DNA of 64,000 nt from Egibacter rhizosphaerae. Lineage in GTDB: Bacteria; Actinomycetota; Nitriliruptoria; Euzebyales; Egibacteraceae. A model generated the notes under the pieces. It was not told the origin of the DNA. It worked only from the letters and a program-made list of their open reading frames with translations, and did no database searches. Of the stretch, positions 32,844 to 40,804 are shown one piece after another. How positions within the stretch are numbered: the first letter of the stretch is position 1; each line of letters starts with the position of its first letter. The stretch covers positions 1,736,001-1,800,000 of the forward strand of contig NZ_CP036402.1 of the NCBI RefSeq assembly GCF_004322855.1, written 5' to 3'. The position numbers and the translations under genes were made by a program.

Positions 32844-33461
32844 ATGGGACGAGCCGCCGACCTCTGGAACGCCCACCGGGACCTCGCCGACGCGTGCCTC
32901 GAGCACCCGTTCGTGCAGGGGATCGGCTCGGGCGCCTTGGCGAGGGACAGCTTCGTGTTCTACGTCGAGCAGGACGCGTTCTTCCTCGCCAGTTTCGCCC
33001 GCGCCTACGCGCTCGCGTTCGCGAAAGCCCCCGACACGTCGACGATGGTCGAGATCCGGGCGCTGCTCGACGGGGTCTTCGAGGAGCTCGAGCTGCACCG
33101 CGGCTACGCCCAGCGGTGGGGAGCATCGCTCGAACCCGAGCCCTCGGCGGCCACATCAGCGTACACCGACTTCCTGCTGCGCGTCGCCTGGAGCGAGCCG
33201 GTGGCCTCGATCATGGCCGCAATGACCCCCTGCATGCGGCTGTACGCCCACCTCGGTACCCGGCTCGCCGAGGACGGGCGCCCCGACAGCCCCTACCACG
33301 AGTGGGTCGACACGTACGCCGATCCGGAGTTCGACGCGCTCGCCGCCCGCATGGAAGCGGTCCTCGACACCCACGACGACGGCAGCCGGACGCTCGATCG
33401 CCACTACCGCACCGCCATGGCACGCGAGTACGACTTCTTCGACCAGGCGGTGCGCGGCTGA
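32844..33461 (+). CDS. tenA: TenA/THI-4 family protein (thiaminase II-like)
   Basis: A 205-residue all-helical TenA protein. HPFVQGIGSGALARDSFVFYVEQDAFFLASFARAYALA contains the family core with the Tyr and Asp that line the pyrimidine pocket. SEPVASIMAAMTPCMRLYAHLG carries the cysteine in the position of the catalytic Cys135 of Bacillus TenA. HEWVDTYADPEFDAL matches the substrate-binding Tyr/Glu region. The C-terminal Glu in REYDFFDQA aligns with the usual catalytic Glu. It would hydrolyse aminopyrimidine derivatives for thiamine salvage. It begins three bases after the ATPase stop, so it is probably cotranscribed, although the functions are not obviously linked. Confidence 0.88.
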   Translation: MGRAADLWNAHRDLADACLEHPFVQGIGSGALARDSFVFYVEQDAFFLASFARAYALAFAKAPDTSTMVEIRALLDGVFEELELHRGYAQRWGASLEPEPSAATSAYTDFLLRVAWSEPVASIMAAMTPCMRLYAHLGTRLAEDGRPDSPYHEWVDTYADPEFDALAARMEAVLDTHDDGSRTLDRHYRTAMAREYDFFDQAVRG

Positions 33462-33490
33462 CCTACGGGACCCTGTGCTGCTTCGGCCAC

Positions 33491-33540
33491 GGTTGACGAC
33501 CGGTTGCGCCCCACGTAGGATCGAGGTTGACGAACGGTTG
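33491..33540. repeat. Two 16-bp direct repeats flanking the -10 box, probable operator
   Basis: GGTTGACGACCGGTTG (33491-33506) and GGTTGACGAACGGTTG (33525-33540) differ at one base and are spaced 34 bp start to start, about three helical turns. They sit on either side of the -10 element, a layout suited to autoregulation by the HTH antitoxin just downstream. Three copies of GTCGCAC(G/C)AG follow at 33551-33582. Confidence 0.65.
33493..33521 (+). promoter_or_regulatory. Sigma-70-type promoter of the toxin-antitoxin operon
   Basis: TTGACG at 33493-33498 and TAGGAT at 33516-33521 are separated by exactly 17 bases. The -35 box lies within one of two copies of a 16-bp direct repeat, so binding of a regulator there would compete with polymerase. 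The predicted transcript start is near 33528, about 67 bases before the antitoxin GTG. Confidence 0.7.
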
Positions 33541-33594
33541 TCCTGTCGGTGTCGCACGAGGGTCGCACCAGGGTCGCACGAGGAAGGAGAGCCC

Positions 33595-34041
33595 GTGGCC
33601 GCACCCGAGTTGCTGCACGACGATCCCGCGCAGGCGGCGACGGAGCTGGTGGCGGCACACGGCGACGACACGGCTTGGCTCGACCGCTTCGCCGAGGCTC
33701 TCGATCGACAGCGCGGCGCCCAACAGCTCGAGCGCGTCCGTTCCGTGTGGGGCCTCTCGCAAGCCGAGACCGCCCGCGTGTTCGGTGTCTCGCGACAAGC
33801 GGTCAGCAAGTGGCTCGGTCGCGGCGTGCCGAGTGAGCGGGCCGAGGCGATCGCCGATCTGGCCGCCGCCAGCGACCTGCTCACCCGCTACCTGCAGCGC
33901 GATCGGATCCCGGCGGTCGTGCGCCGGCCCGCGCCGGCGCTCTCTGACCGGTCGCTGCTGCAGATCGCCGCCGAGGGCGAGACGGGCGAGGTGCTACGCG
34001 CCTGTCGCGAGATGTTCGACGTGACCGGCGTTCACGCGTAG
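33595..34041 (+). CDS. HTH antitoxin of a RES-type toxin-antitoxin pair
   Basis: A 148-residue protein with a central helix-turn-helix, LSQAETARVFGVSRQAVSKWLGRGVP, typical of Xre-like DNA binders. It is followed by a C-terminal part (RSLLQIAAEGETGEVLRACREMFDV) that may wrap the toxin. GTG 33595 is preceded by AGGAAGGAG. The gene ends 13 bases before a RES-domain gene, the standard antitoxin-toxin order of the Xre/RES and MbcTA systems. It probably neutralises the toxin and represses its own promoter, where two direct repeats bracket the -10 box. Sequence resemblance to the classical MbcA/ParS antitoxins is weak; the call rests on the HTH and the neighbour. Confidence 0.8.
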   Translation: MAAPELLHDDPAQAATELVAAHGDDTAWLDRFAEALDRQRGAQQLERVRSVWGLSQAETARVFGVSRQAVSKWLGRGVPSERAEAIADLAAASDLLTRYLQRDRIPAVVRRPAPALSDRSLLQIAAEGETGEVLRACREMFDVTGVHA

Positions 34042-34054
34042 CTCCAGCCCCACC

Positions 34055-34591
34055 ATGCGGACCGAACGCCTGCGCGACGGGCACCACTGGTTGCGGGTCG
34101 CCGACCCCGCCTGGCAGGACCCGCTGGATCCGACGTTCGCGGCCCAGCGAGGTGGCCGCTGGAATCCGCCCGACAGCTTCCCGACCCTGTACGTGAACGA
34201 GGACGTCGTCACCGCGCGGTTGAACCTACGCGCGTTCATCGCGAACTGGCCCTACGAGCCCGAGGATCTGCGCGACGACACCGGGCCGATCCTCGTCGCG
34301 GCGACCCTGCCGTCGGGACAACACGCTGTCGATGTCCACACCCCCGAGGGGGTGGCCGCGATCGCTCTTCCCACCACCTACCCGCTCGACGAGACCGGGG
34401 CCCTCGTCGGGCACGCGACGTGTCAGCCGATCGGCGCGCAGGCCCACGAGCAGGGCTTGCGCGGGGTGCGCTGCCGGTCGGCGCAGACGCCCGACGGCGC
34501 GGGCCGCGAGCTCGCATGGTTCCCGGCCGGTCGGCGCAGCCGCGCCCGCCGGCAGCACACGCTCCCCTTCGAGACGTGGTTCTGGGGCTAA
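34055..34591 (+). CDS. RES-domain toxin (NAD+-targeting)
   Basis: A 178-residue RES protein. The N-terminal Arg (LRVADPAWQDPLDP) and the GGRWNPPDSFPTLYVNEDVVTARLNL segment carry the family's Arg, Gly-Arg-Trp-Asn and Tyr, which form the ADP-ribosyltransferase-like pocket. The closing block GVRCRSAQTPDGAGRELAWFP matches the conserved G(I/V)R-Y-S...FP motif. RES toxins such as MbcT deplete NAD+ by hydrolysis or phosphorolysis and arrest growth or protect against phage. Where the family has a Glu after the Tyr strand, this protein reads NEDVVTA, so Glu or Asp is available. It is coupled to the HTH antitoxin. Confidence 0.85.
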   Translation: MRTERLRDGHHWLRVADPAWQDPLDPTFAAQRGGRWNPPDSFPTLYVNEDVVTARLNLRAFIANWPYEPEDLRDDTGPILVAATLPSGQHAVDVHTPEGVAAIALPTTYPLDETGALVGHATCQPIGAQAHEQGLRGVRCRSAQTPDGAGRELAWFPAGRRSRARRQHTLPFETWFWG

Positions 34592-34657
34592 GGTCCAGCC
34601 CCGTCGGGGGGTAGGCGCCTTGCCGGGACCGCCGGCGATGTGGGAGCCTCGTCCACC

Positions 34658-35941
34658 ATGGTTCAGGACGGGGTGGCGTTGCCATTGGAGGGCGTTCGGG
34701 TCGTCGAGCACGGTTCGTTCGTCGCCATCCCCCTCGCGGGGATGCTGCTCGCGCAGCTCGGCGCCGAGGTCGTCCGGCTCGACCCGGCCGGCGGCGCGGC
34801 CGACCTCGGACGCCTCCCCCGTAGCGAGAACGGCGAGAGCATCTACTGGGCGAGCCTCAACAAGGGCAAGCGGTCGGTCGCCCTGAACCTGCGCAACATC
34901 GCCGGTCGCGAGCTCGCGACGCGCCTGATCACCGACGCCGCCCCCGACGCGGGGGTGTTCCTGACCAACGTCATCGGTAGGCCCTGGCTCGCCGACGAGG
35001 AGCTGCGCACCCACCGCGAGGACCTCGTGCACGTCCAGCTCACCGGGACTCCGAACGGCGGTGCCGCCGTCGACTACACGATCAACGCGGCGACCGGGGT
35101 GCCGCTGCTCACCGGCCCCGGGGACCTGGGGGTGCCGGTCAACCACGTCCTGCCGGCCTGGGATGTCGCTGCGGGCGAGCTCGCGGCGCTCGCCGCGGTC
35201 GCCCTCGAGCGCCAGCGCGCCCGCACCGGCTCGGGCGGGCACCTGCGGCTGTCGCTCGCGGACGTCGCGGTCTCCACACTCGGGCACCTCGGATTCCTCG
35301 CCGAACGGTCGCTCGGGATCGACGATCGGGATCGCGACGGCAACTTCGTGTACGGCACGTTCGGCACCGACTTCCCGACCGCGGACGGGGAGCGCGTCAT
35401 GGTCGTTGCGATCACCCCACGCCAGTGGCGGGAGCTGGTGGCCATCACCGGGCTGGAAGAGGCCGTGGCCGCCCTCGAACAGGGCACCGGCGTGGACCTC
35501 GACGACGAAGCGGGGCGATTCGAACTGCGCGAGGCCCTCGCGGCGCTGCTGCGACCGTGGTTCGCCGCACGGACCGCCGAGGAGGTGGCCGCGACCTTCG
35601 CGGACGCCGCGGTACTGGTTCAGCGCTACCGCACGGTGGACGAGCTCGTGCACGCGTGCGCCGGCGAGGCCTCGGCACTCGAGTCCGACCGGGCTCCCGA
35701 GGGAAACGCGCGACCGGCACCCGAGGTGACCGCAGGGGTCGTCTCATGGTTGGACCAGCCCGGCATCGGCCGGTTGCTCGCCGCTGGCAGCGCGCTCAGC
35801 ACCGGCGGGAGATCGATCGCGCCCCCGACGGCGGCACCGACCTTCGGCGGCGACACCGAACCCCTGCTCGCGGAGGTGCTCGGGCTCTCCCGCACCGAGC
35901 TCGGGCGAGCCCGCGACGCCGGCGCGTTCTCCTCGGGATGA
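34658..35941 (+). CDS. Family III CoA-transferase, similar to 2-methylfumaryl-CoA isomerase
   Basis: A 427-residue CaiB/BaiF protein. LEGVRVVEHGSFVAIPLAGMLLAQLGAEVVRLDP is the family opening, and ASLNKGKRSVALNLRN the CoA-binding Lys-Arg loop. VNHVLPAWDVAAGELAALAAVALERQRA supplies the catalytic Asp in the AWD context. The wording VDYTINAATGVPLLTGP and PVNHVLPAWDVAAG resembles mesaconyl-C1-CoA:C4-CoA isomerase of the 3-hydroxypropionate bicycle more than formyl-CoA transferase. No other gene of that pathway is in the window, so the substrate is uncertain. ATG 34658 is chosen; a GTG 18 bases upstream is possible. It is monocistronic. Confidence 0.8.
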   Translation: MVQDGVALPLEGVRVVEHGSFVAIPLAGMLLAQLGAEVVRLDPAGGAADLGRLPRSENGESIYWASLNKGKRSVALNLRNIAGRELATRLITDAAPDAGVFLTNVIGRPWLADEELRTHREDLVHVQLTGTPNGGAAVDYTINAATGVPLLTGPGDLGVPVNHVLPAWDVAAGELAALAAVALERQRARTGSGGHLRLSLADVAVSTLGHLGFLAERSLGIDDRDRDGNFVYGTFGTDFPTADGERVMVVAITPRQWRELVAITGLEEAVAALEQGTGVDLDDEAGRFELREALAALLRPWFAARTAEEVAATFADAAVLVQRYRTVDELVHACAGEASALESDRAPEGNARPAPEVTAGVVSWLDQPGIGRLLAAGSALSTGGRSIAPPTAAPTFGGDTEPLLAEVLGLSRTELGRARDAGAFSSG

Positions 35942-36030
35942 CCTGACGCCGACGGGCTCCGCGCTCACGATCCACAAGCCGATACGACCGATTCCCGGGT
36001 GTCCGGCATCCCTCGCGGCAACCTACCCCC

Positions 36031-36585
36031 ATGCGCACCTGGAACCGCGCCATCCGTGCCATCCGCCGCGACCTCGGGCGTCAGGTCCGCGGCGGCAGCA
36101 GCGACCTCCTCACGGTCGTGGTGGGCGACGCACACGCGCCACACCTGCTCGTGGGCGCGCGCACCCCGGGTTCCGGCGGGCGAGGCTCGGCCCTGGCGGA
36201 AACGCTGGTGTGCGCTCAAATGGCGCGGCCGGCTCGAGTTCAGGCCGCGGTCGGGGTGCGGGACGGCGGGCGGTTCGGTGGCCGGCTCGGCCTCGTCTGG
36301 GTCGCCGACGTGCAGCACGTCGCCGACGGTTGGGTCGAGTCGTGCCGCACGTTCGGCTGGTCGCACGAGAGGATGTGGCTGCGGTGGGCGACGCTGGACG
36401 GGAACGAGGACTTCCCGCCCGGGATCCGCGACATCGCCGTGATGGCGCTCCAACCGTGGGCGGTGGACGACGAGGACTATCGCCACCAGCTCGGGGCCAT
36501 GCTCGGTTCCGGACTCCGACTGCGGCTGAGCCCCCACGCGCGGCGGCGGGGCTGGACCCCCGCCGGGCTGCTCACCGCCCGTTGA
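36031..36585 (+). CDS. Hypothetical protein
   Basis: I do not recognise this 184-residue product. The N-terminus is strongly basic (WNRAIRAIRRDLGRQVRGG), followed by a mixed alpha/beta stretch (SDLLTVVVGDAHAPHLLVGAR). The middle is LGLVWVADVQHVADGWVESCRTFGWSHERMWLRWATLDGN, and the end has an Arg-rich helix. There is no signal peptide or membrane helix. Codon use follows the surrounding genes (G/C at third positions), which supports coding. No ribosome binding site precedes the ATG; CTACCCCC lies directly upstream. It is convergent with the RecQ gene. It could be a nucleic-acid-associated protein given its charge, but that is speculation. Confidence 0.6.
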   Translation: MRTWNRAIRAIRRDLGRQVRGGSSDLLTVVVGDAHAPHLLVGARTPGSGGRGSALAETLVCAQMARPARVQAAVGVRDGGRFGGRLGLVWVADVQHVADGWVESCRTFGWSHERMWLRWATLDGNEDFPPGIRDIAVMALQPWAVDDEDYRHQLGAMLGSGLRLRLSPHARRRGWTPAGLLTAR

Positions 36586-36639
36586 GCCGCTCGGTGGGGC
36601 CACCCCGCCGCCCGACGAGCCCGCCCGCTCGCAGCGGTT

Positions 36640-38799
36640 TCAGGGATCGTGGTGCAACACGAGCGGGAGCACCTCGTCGGCGCCGGCCTCGCCGAGGAGC
36701 TCGGCGGCCACCGCCACCGTCCAGCGGGAGTGCGCGACGTCGTCGATGAGCAGGCAGGGGCCCGCGGGGAGGGTCACGTCGGGGTCGGTCCCGAGGGCGG
36801 CGAGGGCACCGGAGACCTGCTGAGAAGAGTTGGCACGGGGCCGCTGCGGTGCGGTGTCGTCCACGCGGACCAACGGGTCGGCCCGTTCCAGGCGTCCACG
36901 TGTGGCGAGTTCGTCGGCGATCGCGGCGACCATCGGGCCCCGGCGGCGGGAGGGCACCGTGGCGATCCACGTGGGACGGCGGTCCCAGTCCCAGCGCGCC
37001 AGGACCGCGACGAGACCGTCGAGGACTTCGGCGAACGCGGAGCGCAGCGCGGCCGTGGCACCGCCCGCGCGCGGGTCGCCAGCATGCTCGAGGAGGAGGT
37101 CGAGGGGGTGCTCCCACCCGTGGTCGGCGCCGATCGCCAACGCTCTGCCCGGCCGCGGCGGGTGCGCGAGCCTCCCCCGGCGGTCGGCGAGCCCGACGGG
37201 CCACTGGCGCCGGGCGTCGAGCACCACGTCCCGGCCGCGCAGGCTGCGTTGCGCCCGCGACACGCGATCGGGGTCAGGTGCCGAAGGGCCGATGCGCTCG
37301 CCGGTGCAGCGAGCACAGCGTCCACAGGCCACGGCCGGATCGTCGGGTCCCCGACCGTCGGTGTCGTCGAGCTCGGCCCGCAGGAACGCCATCAGGCAAC
37401 CGGTGCGGGCCCGGTACGTCCGCATCGCCTCGGCCTCGGCCTCTCGGGCGGCTCGCACCCGCGCCAACCGCTCCGGATCGGGGCGCCACGGCCGCCCGGT
37501 CGCCACCCATCCCCCGTCGACGCGATCGACCGCGCCGTCGACGTCGGTGACCTTGAGCACGAGCTCCAGCATCGTGCGCCGCAGGTTCACGTCGCGTTCG
37601 AGCTTCGCGGTCGACACCGGCTCGTCGTACGCGGTCAACGCGTCGAGCACCTCCCGGACCCGACTCTCGGACGGGAGCGCCTGCCGTTCGAAGTGCTCCC
37701 AGATGCGTTCGTCGGTGGGGCCCGGCAAGGCGACCACCTCGGCGCGGTCGAGCGCACGGCCCGCCCGCCCGATCGCCTGGTAGTACGCGATGGGGCTGGC
37801 CGGCAGGCCGAGGTGGGCGACGAACGCGAGATCGGGCTTGTCGTAGCCCATCCCCAACGCGGTCGTCGCGCAGACGACGGCCACCTCGTTGCTCACGAGC
37901 AAGGCCTCGATCCGCTCACGCTCCGCGGGATCCGTGCGGCCGGTGTACGCGACCGCGTCGAGGCCCTCGGCGGCGAGGAACTGCGCGGCCCGTTCGGCAT
38001 CGGCGACAGTGAGGCAGTAGACGATCCCCGAACCCGGAGTGGTGGGCACCCAGTCCGCGAGCCACGCGAGGCGTTCGGGCATCCCGCCGAGGTCGCGGAG
38101 GTCGAGCACGAGGCTCGCGCGGTCGAGGTCGCCCCGGAGCGTGATCGGGTCGGCACCGAGCTGGTCGGCGACGTCGGCGATGACGCGCTCGTTCGCGGTC
38201 GCGGTGGTCGCGAGCACCGGTGTGCCGTCGGGCAGCGCGGCGAGCACGTCGCGGATGCGCCGGTAGTCCGGCCGGAAGTCGTGGCCCCAGTCGCTGATGC
38301 AGTGCGCCTCGTCGATGACGACCATGCCGACGTGTCCCGCGAGGGGCTCGAGCACGTCGCGGCGGAACCCGGGATGGTTGAGCCGCTCGGGGGAGATCAG
38401 CAGGAGATCGACCCCGCCGTCCGTCGTACGGCTGGCGACGTCCTGCCAATCGCCCACGTTGGTCGAGTTGATCGTCTCCGCCGCGAGGCCGATCCGCTGC
38501 GCGGCCGCGATCTGATCTCGCATGAGCGCGAGCAGCGGGCTCACGAGCAACGTCGGCCCCGCCCCCGCGTCACGGCGCAGCCGGGTGGCGATGAAGTAGA
38601 CCGCCGACTTCCCCCACCCGGTCCGTTGCACCACGAGCGCACGACGACACTCGTCCACGAGCGCGCCGATCGCCTCGGCCTGGTCGTCTCGCAACGCCGC
38701 ATCGTCCCCGGCGAGGTCGCACAACAACGTCGCGGCACGCTCACGCGTCGCGGTGGTCACCTCGTTCAGTTCGATCCTCTCGGTCCTCCGCTGCCCCAT
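36640..38799 (-). CDS. RecQ family DNA helicase with C-terminal phosphoribosyltransferase-like domain
   Basis: A 719-residue superfamily 2 helicase. Motif 0 is DDQAEAI, Walker A QRTGWGKSAVYF, and the aromatic-rich loop and DEAH box VVIDEAHCISDWGHDFRPDYRRI are classic RecQ. Motif V reads VVCATTALGMGYDKPDLAFVAHLGLPASPIAYYQAIGRAGR. A four-Cys zinc site is reduced to CGRCARC near residue 490, with another Cys upstream (TGCLMAF). Instead of an HRDC domain, the last 150 residues resemble a type I phosphoribosyltransferase, ending with LPAGPCLLIDDVAHSRWTV, a PRPP-loop motif. The start is ATG 38799; ATG 38829 is an alternative. It probably unwinds DNA in recombination repair. The role of the PRTase tail is unknown. 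Confidence 0.92.
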   Translation of the reverse strand: MGQRRTERIELNEVTTATRERAATLLCDLAGDDAALRDDQAEAIGALVDECRRALVVQRTGWGKSAVYFIATRLRRDAGAGPTLLVSPLLALMRDQIAAAQRIGLAAETINSTNVGDWQDVASRTTDGGVDLLLISPERLNHPGFRRDVLEPLAGHVGMVVIDEAHCISDWGHDFRPDYRRIRDVLAALPDGTPVLATTATANERVIADVADQLGADPITLRGDLDRASLVLDLRDLGGMPERLAWLADWVPTTPGSGIVYCLTVADAERAAQFLAAEGLDAVAYTGRTDPAERERIEALLVSNEVAVVCATTALGMGYDKPDLAFVAHLGLPASPIAYYQAIGRAGRALDRAEVVALPGPTDERIWEHFERQALPSESRVREVLDALTAYDEPVSTAKLERDVNLRRTMLELVLKVTDVDGAVDRVDGGWVATGRPWRPDPERLARVRAAREAEAEAMRTYRARTGCLMAFLRAELDDTDGRGPDDPAVACGRCARCTGERIGPSAPDPDRVSRAQRSLRGRDVVLDARRQWPVGLADRRGRLAHPPRPGRALAIGADHGWEHPLDLLLEHAGDPRAGGATAALRSAFAEVLDGLVAVLARWDWDRRPTWIATVPSRRRGPMVAAIADELATRGRLERADPLVRVDDTAPQRPRANSSQQVSGALAALGTDPDVTLPAGPCLLIDDVAHSRWTVAVAAELLGEAGADEVLPLVLHHDP

Positions 38800-38864
38800 G
38801 CCCGGAACGGTACCGGGGAGGGCCGACATCCCGGCCGAAACAGCCCGGCGAGGCTGTGGAAAGG

Positions 38865-39419
38865 TCAGTCACCTGCCAGCCGTCGCCGGACGAGCTCCCG
38901 CGCGCTCGCCAGGCCGTCGGTCACGAGTCCGAGACCCGCGAGGGCGAACGCGCCCTCGAGCACGAACGCGCACTCTCTCGCGACCGTCTCGGCGTCGTCC
39001 ACGCCCGCCTCGGCGATCAACTCGACCCAGCGGCGCAGCATCCGGCTCTTGTGGCGTGCCACCACCGCGCGGCCGGGATGCTCGTCGGGCAGCTCGGCTG
39101 CGGCGTTGACGAACGCGCATCCGCGGAAGCCCCGCTCGTCCAGGTAGCGCACGTAGAGGTCCACCGGTGCCAGCGCCCGGGCGACGGGCTCGTCGCGCCC
39201 GTCGATCTCGGCCTCGAGCCGCGCGAAGAAGCGCGCGTCCCGGTCCTCGAGGTAGGCGACGACCAACTCGTCCTTGGAGCCGAAGTTGCTGTAGAGCGTC
39301 ATCTTCGCGACGCCGGCGTCGGCCACGAGCGTGTCGACGCCGGTCGCGGTGATGCCCGCCCGGTAGAAGTGCTGCCCGGCGACGCGCAGCAGATCGTCCC
39401 GGCGACTGGGTCGCGGCAT
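38865..39419 (-). CDS. TetR-family transcriptional repressor
   Basis: A 184-residue TetR protein. The N-terminal DNA-binding domain reads DDLLRVAGQHFYRAGITATGVDTLVADAGVAKMTLYSNFGSKDELVVAYL, a textbook TetR helix-turn-helix. The C-terminal ligand domain contains FRGCAFVNAAAELPDEHP, typical of the AcrR/QacR-like TetR_C_33 group. It is divergent from the MFS gene, with a perfect inverted repeat in the 77-base gap. It most likely represses both itself and the MFS-hydrolase pair until a small molecule binds. ATG 39419 is preferred over a 12-codon upstream extension. Confidence 0.93.
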   Translation of the reverse strand: MPRPSRRDDLLRVAGQHFYRAGITATGVDTLVADAGVAKMTLYSNFGSKDELVVAYLEDRDARFFARLEAEIDGRDEPVARALAPVDLYVRYLDERGFRGCAFVNAAAELPDEHPGRAVVARHKSRMLRRWVELIAEAGVDDAETVARECAFVLEGAFALAGLGLVTDGLASARELVRRRLAGD

Positions 39420-39457
39420 TCGTCTCCCCTCTCGGGAATACCGCAAGCCTACCATCG

Positions 39458-39481
39458 GTTAGACAGACCGATCTGTCTAAC
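39458..39481. promoter_or_regulatory. TetR operator
   Basis: Perfect inverted repeat with nine-base arms GTTAGACAG and CTGTCTAAC around the six-base centre ACCGAT. It lies between the divergent TetR (start 39419) and MFS (start 39497) genes, 38 and 15 bases from their start codons. TAGACAG half-sites are typical for TetR regulators of this class. Confidence 0.88.
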
Positions 39482-39496
39482 TACTGGAGTGCGGAC

Positions 39497-40804
39497 ATGC
39501 GGGAGCTCGTGGCGGCGGGTGCCGGACTGATCGCGGTGACCTACGGGCTCGCACGGTTCGCCCTGGGACTCTTCGTACCGGAGCTGCAGGCCGCGTTCGA
39601 CGTGACGGCGACCGTCATCGGCGTCGTGATGGGCGCCTCGTTCGCCGGCTATCTCACCGCGCTCCTGGCGGTCGGCCGGCTCGTCGGGCGCCTGGGTGCC
39701 CGCACGGTCGCCGTCGGGGGAGGTCTCGCGGCGGTCGCGGGTACCGCCGGCGTCGCGGCCGCGCCCGTCGCGGTCGCGCTCGGGGTGGCAGCGTTCGTCG
39801 GGGGCGCCTCGACCGGGTTGGCCTCACCCGCGTTGGCCAGCGCCGTCGAGCACCGGCTCGCCGTGGCCGTCCGGCCGGCCGCGCAGACGGTGATCAACGC
39901 CGGCACGTCCCTGGGGTTGATCGCGGCCGTCCCGGTCGCGCTCACCGTCGCCGCCGCCTGGCGCACCGCCTGGTGGGTCTTCGCCGGCGTCGCGCTGTTG
40001 GCTACCGCCTCCGTCGCGGTCGCGCTGCGGGCGCCGAGCCGTGCGCCGCGGCCGGATCGCGGGGCAGCGCGCTCCCCCGCCACCGACCCTGCGGCCTCCC
40101 GGCACACGGGTGCGGGCGGGGCCGGGCGCGCGGGCACCGGCTCGACAGCCCTTGACGACCCGTTCGTGCCCGTCACCGCCGGGACCGCTCACCGGCACGT
40201 GCTGAGCCCTGCCCTGGTCGCCGCGGCTGCGCTCCTGGGGGTGGCCAGCGCCGCCTTCTGGAGCTTCGGGCGCGAGGCGCTCGAGACGCTCGGCAGCCTG
40301 TCGCCGCTGGTCGGACGCACCGCGTGGATGGCGGCCGGCGTGGGCGGGCTGGCCGGTGCGGGGGCCGGCAGTCTGTCGGTGCGCTACGGACTACGAACCG
40401 CGCTGCTGATCGGCTGGACACCGCTGGCCGCCTCCCTCGCGTGGCTGGGGAGCGGCCCGTCCTCGCCCGTACCCGCCTACGCCGCCGCCGGCGCGTTCGG
40501 CGCCGGTTATATGGTGCTCACCGGGCTCCTCATCGTGTGGAGCGTCCGCGATCGTCCCGACCGCCCCGCCACCGCCGTGGCCGCGGCCTTCGCGATCCTC
40601 GCGATCGGTCAGAGTGCCGGCGCCCCGCTCGCCGGCGCGCTGACCGATCAGGCAGGGCTCGCGTGGGCCTTCGCCGTGGCAACGTTCGCCGCGCTCGGCG
40701 GTGCCCTCGCCCTGCCATCCCGAGCGAAGCGCCGGGACAGCCCGTCCGAACCCGCACCACGACTGCCCGCAGCCCGCGAGGAAGGAGAAGGAGATGACCG
40801 CTGA
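39497..40804 (+). CDS. MFS transporter (YbfB/YjiJ-like)
   Basis: A 435-residue 12-helix major facilitator. The N-terminal LIAVTYGLARFALGLFVPELQAAFDVTATVIGVVMGASFAGYLTALLAVGRLVGRLGAR contains the MFS motif A-like loop (GRLVGRLGAR). A polar central loop at about residues 185-235 separates the two six-helix halves. The family of close relatives includes sulfite/organosulfonate exporters and drug efflux carriers; the substrate is not known. The divergent TetR gene and operator imply inducible export. The end overlaps the hydrolase start by 11 bases, so the two are co-translated. Confidence 0.88.
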   Translation: MRELVAAGAGLIAVTYGLARFALGLFVPELQAAFDVTATVIGVVMGASFAGYLTALLAVGRLVGRLGARTVAVGGGLAAVAGTAGVAAAPVAVALGVAAFVGGASTGLASPALASAVEHRLAVAVRPAAQTVINAGTSLGLIAAVPVALTVAAAWRTAWWVFAGVALLATASVAVALRAPSRAPRPDRGAARSPATDPAASRHTGAGGAGRAGTGSTALDDPFVPVTAGTAHRHVLSPALVAAAALLGVASAAFWSFGREALETLGSLSPLVGRTAWMAAGVGGLAGAGAGSLSVRYGLRTALLIGWTPLAASLAWLGSGPSSPVPAYAAAGAFGAGYMVLTGLLIVWSVRDRPDRPATAVAAAFAILAIGQSAGAPLAGALTDQAGLAWAFAVATFAALGGALALPSRAKRRDSPSEPAPRLPAAREEGEGDDR

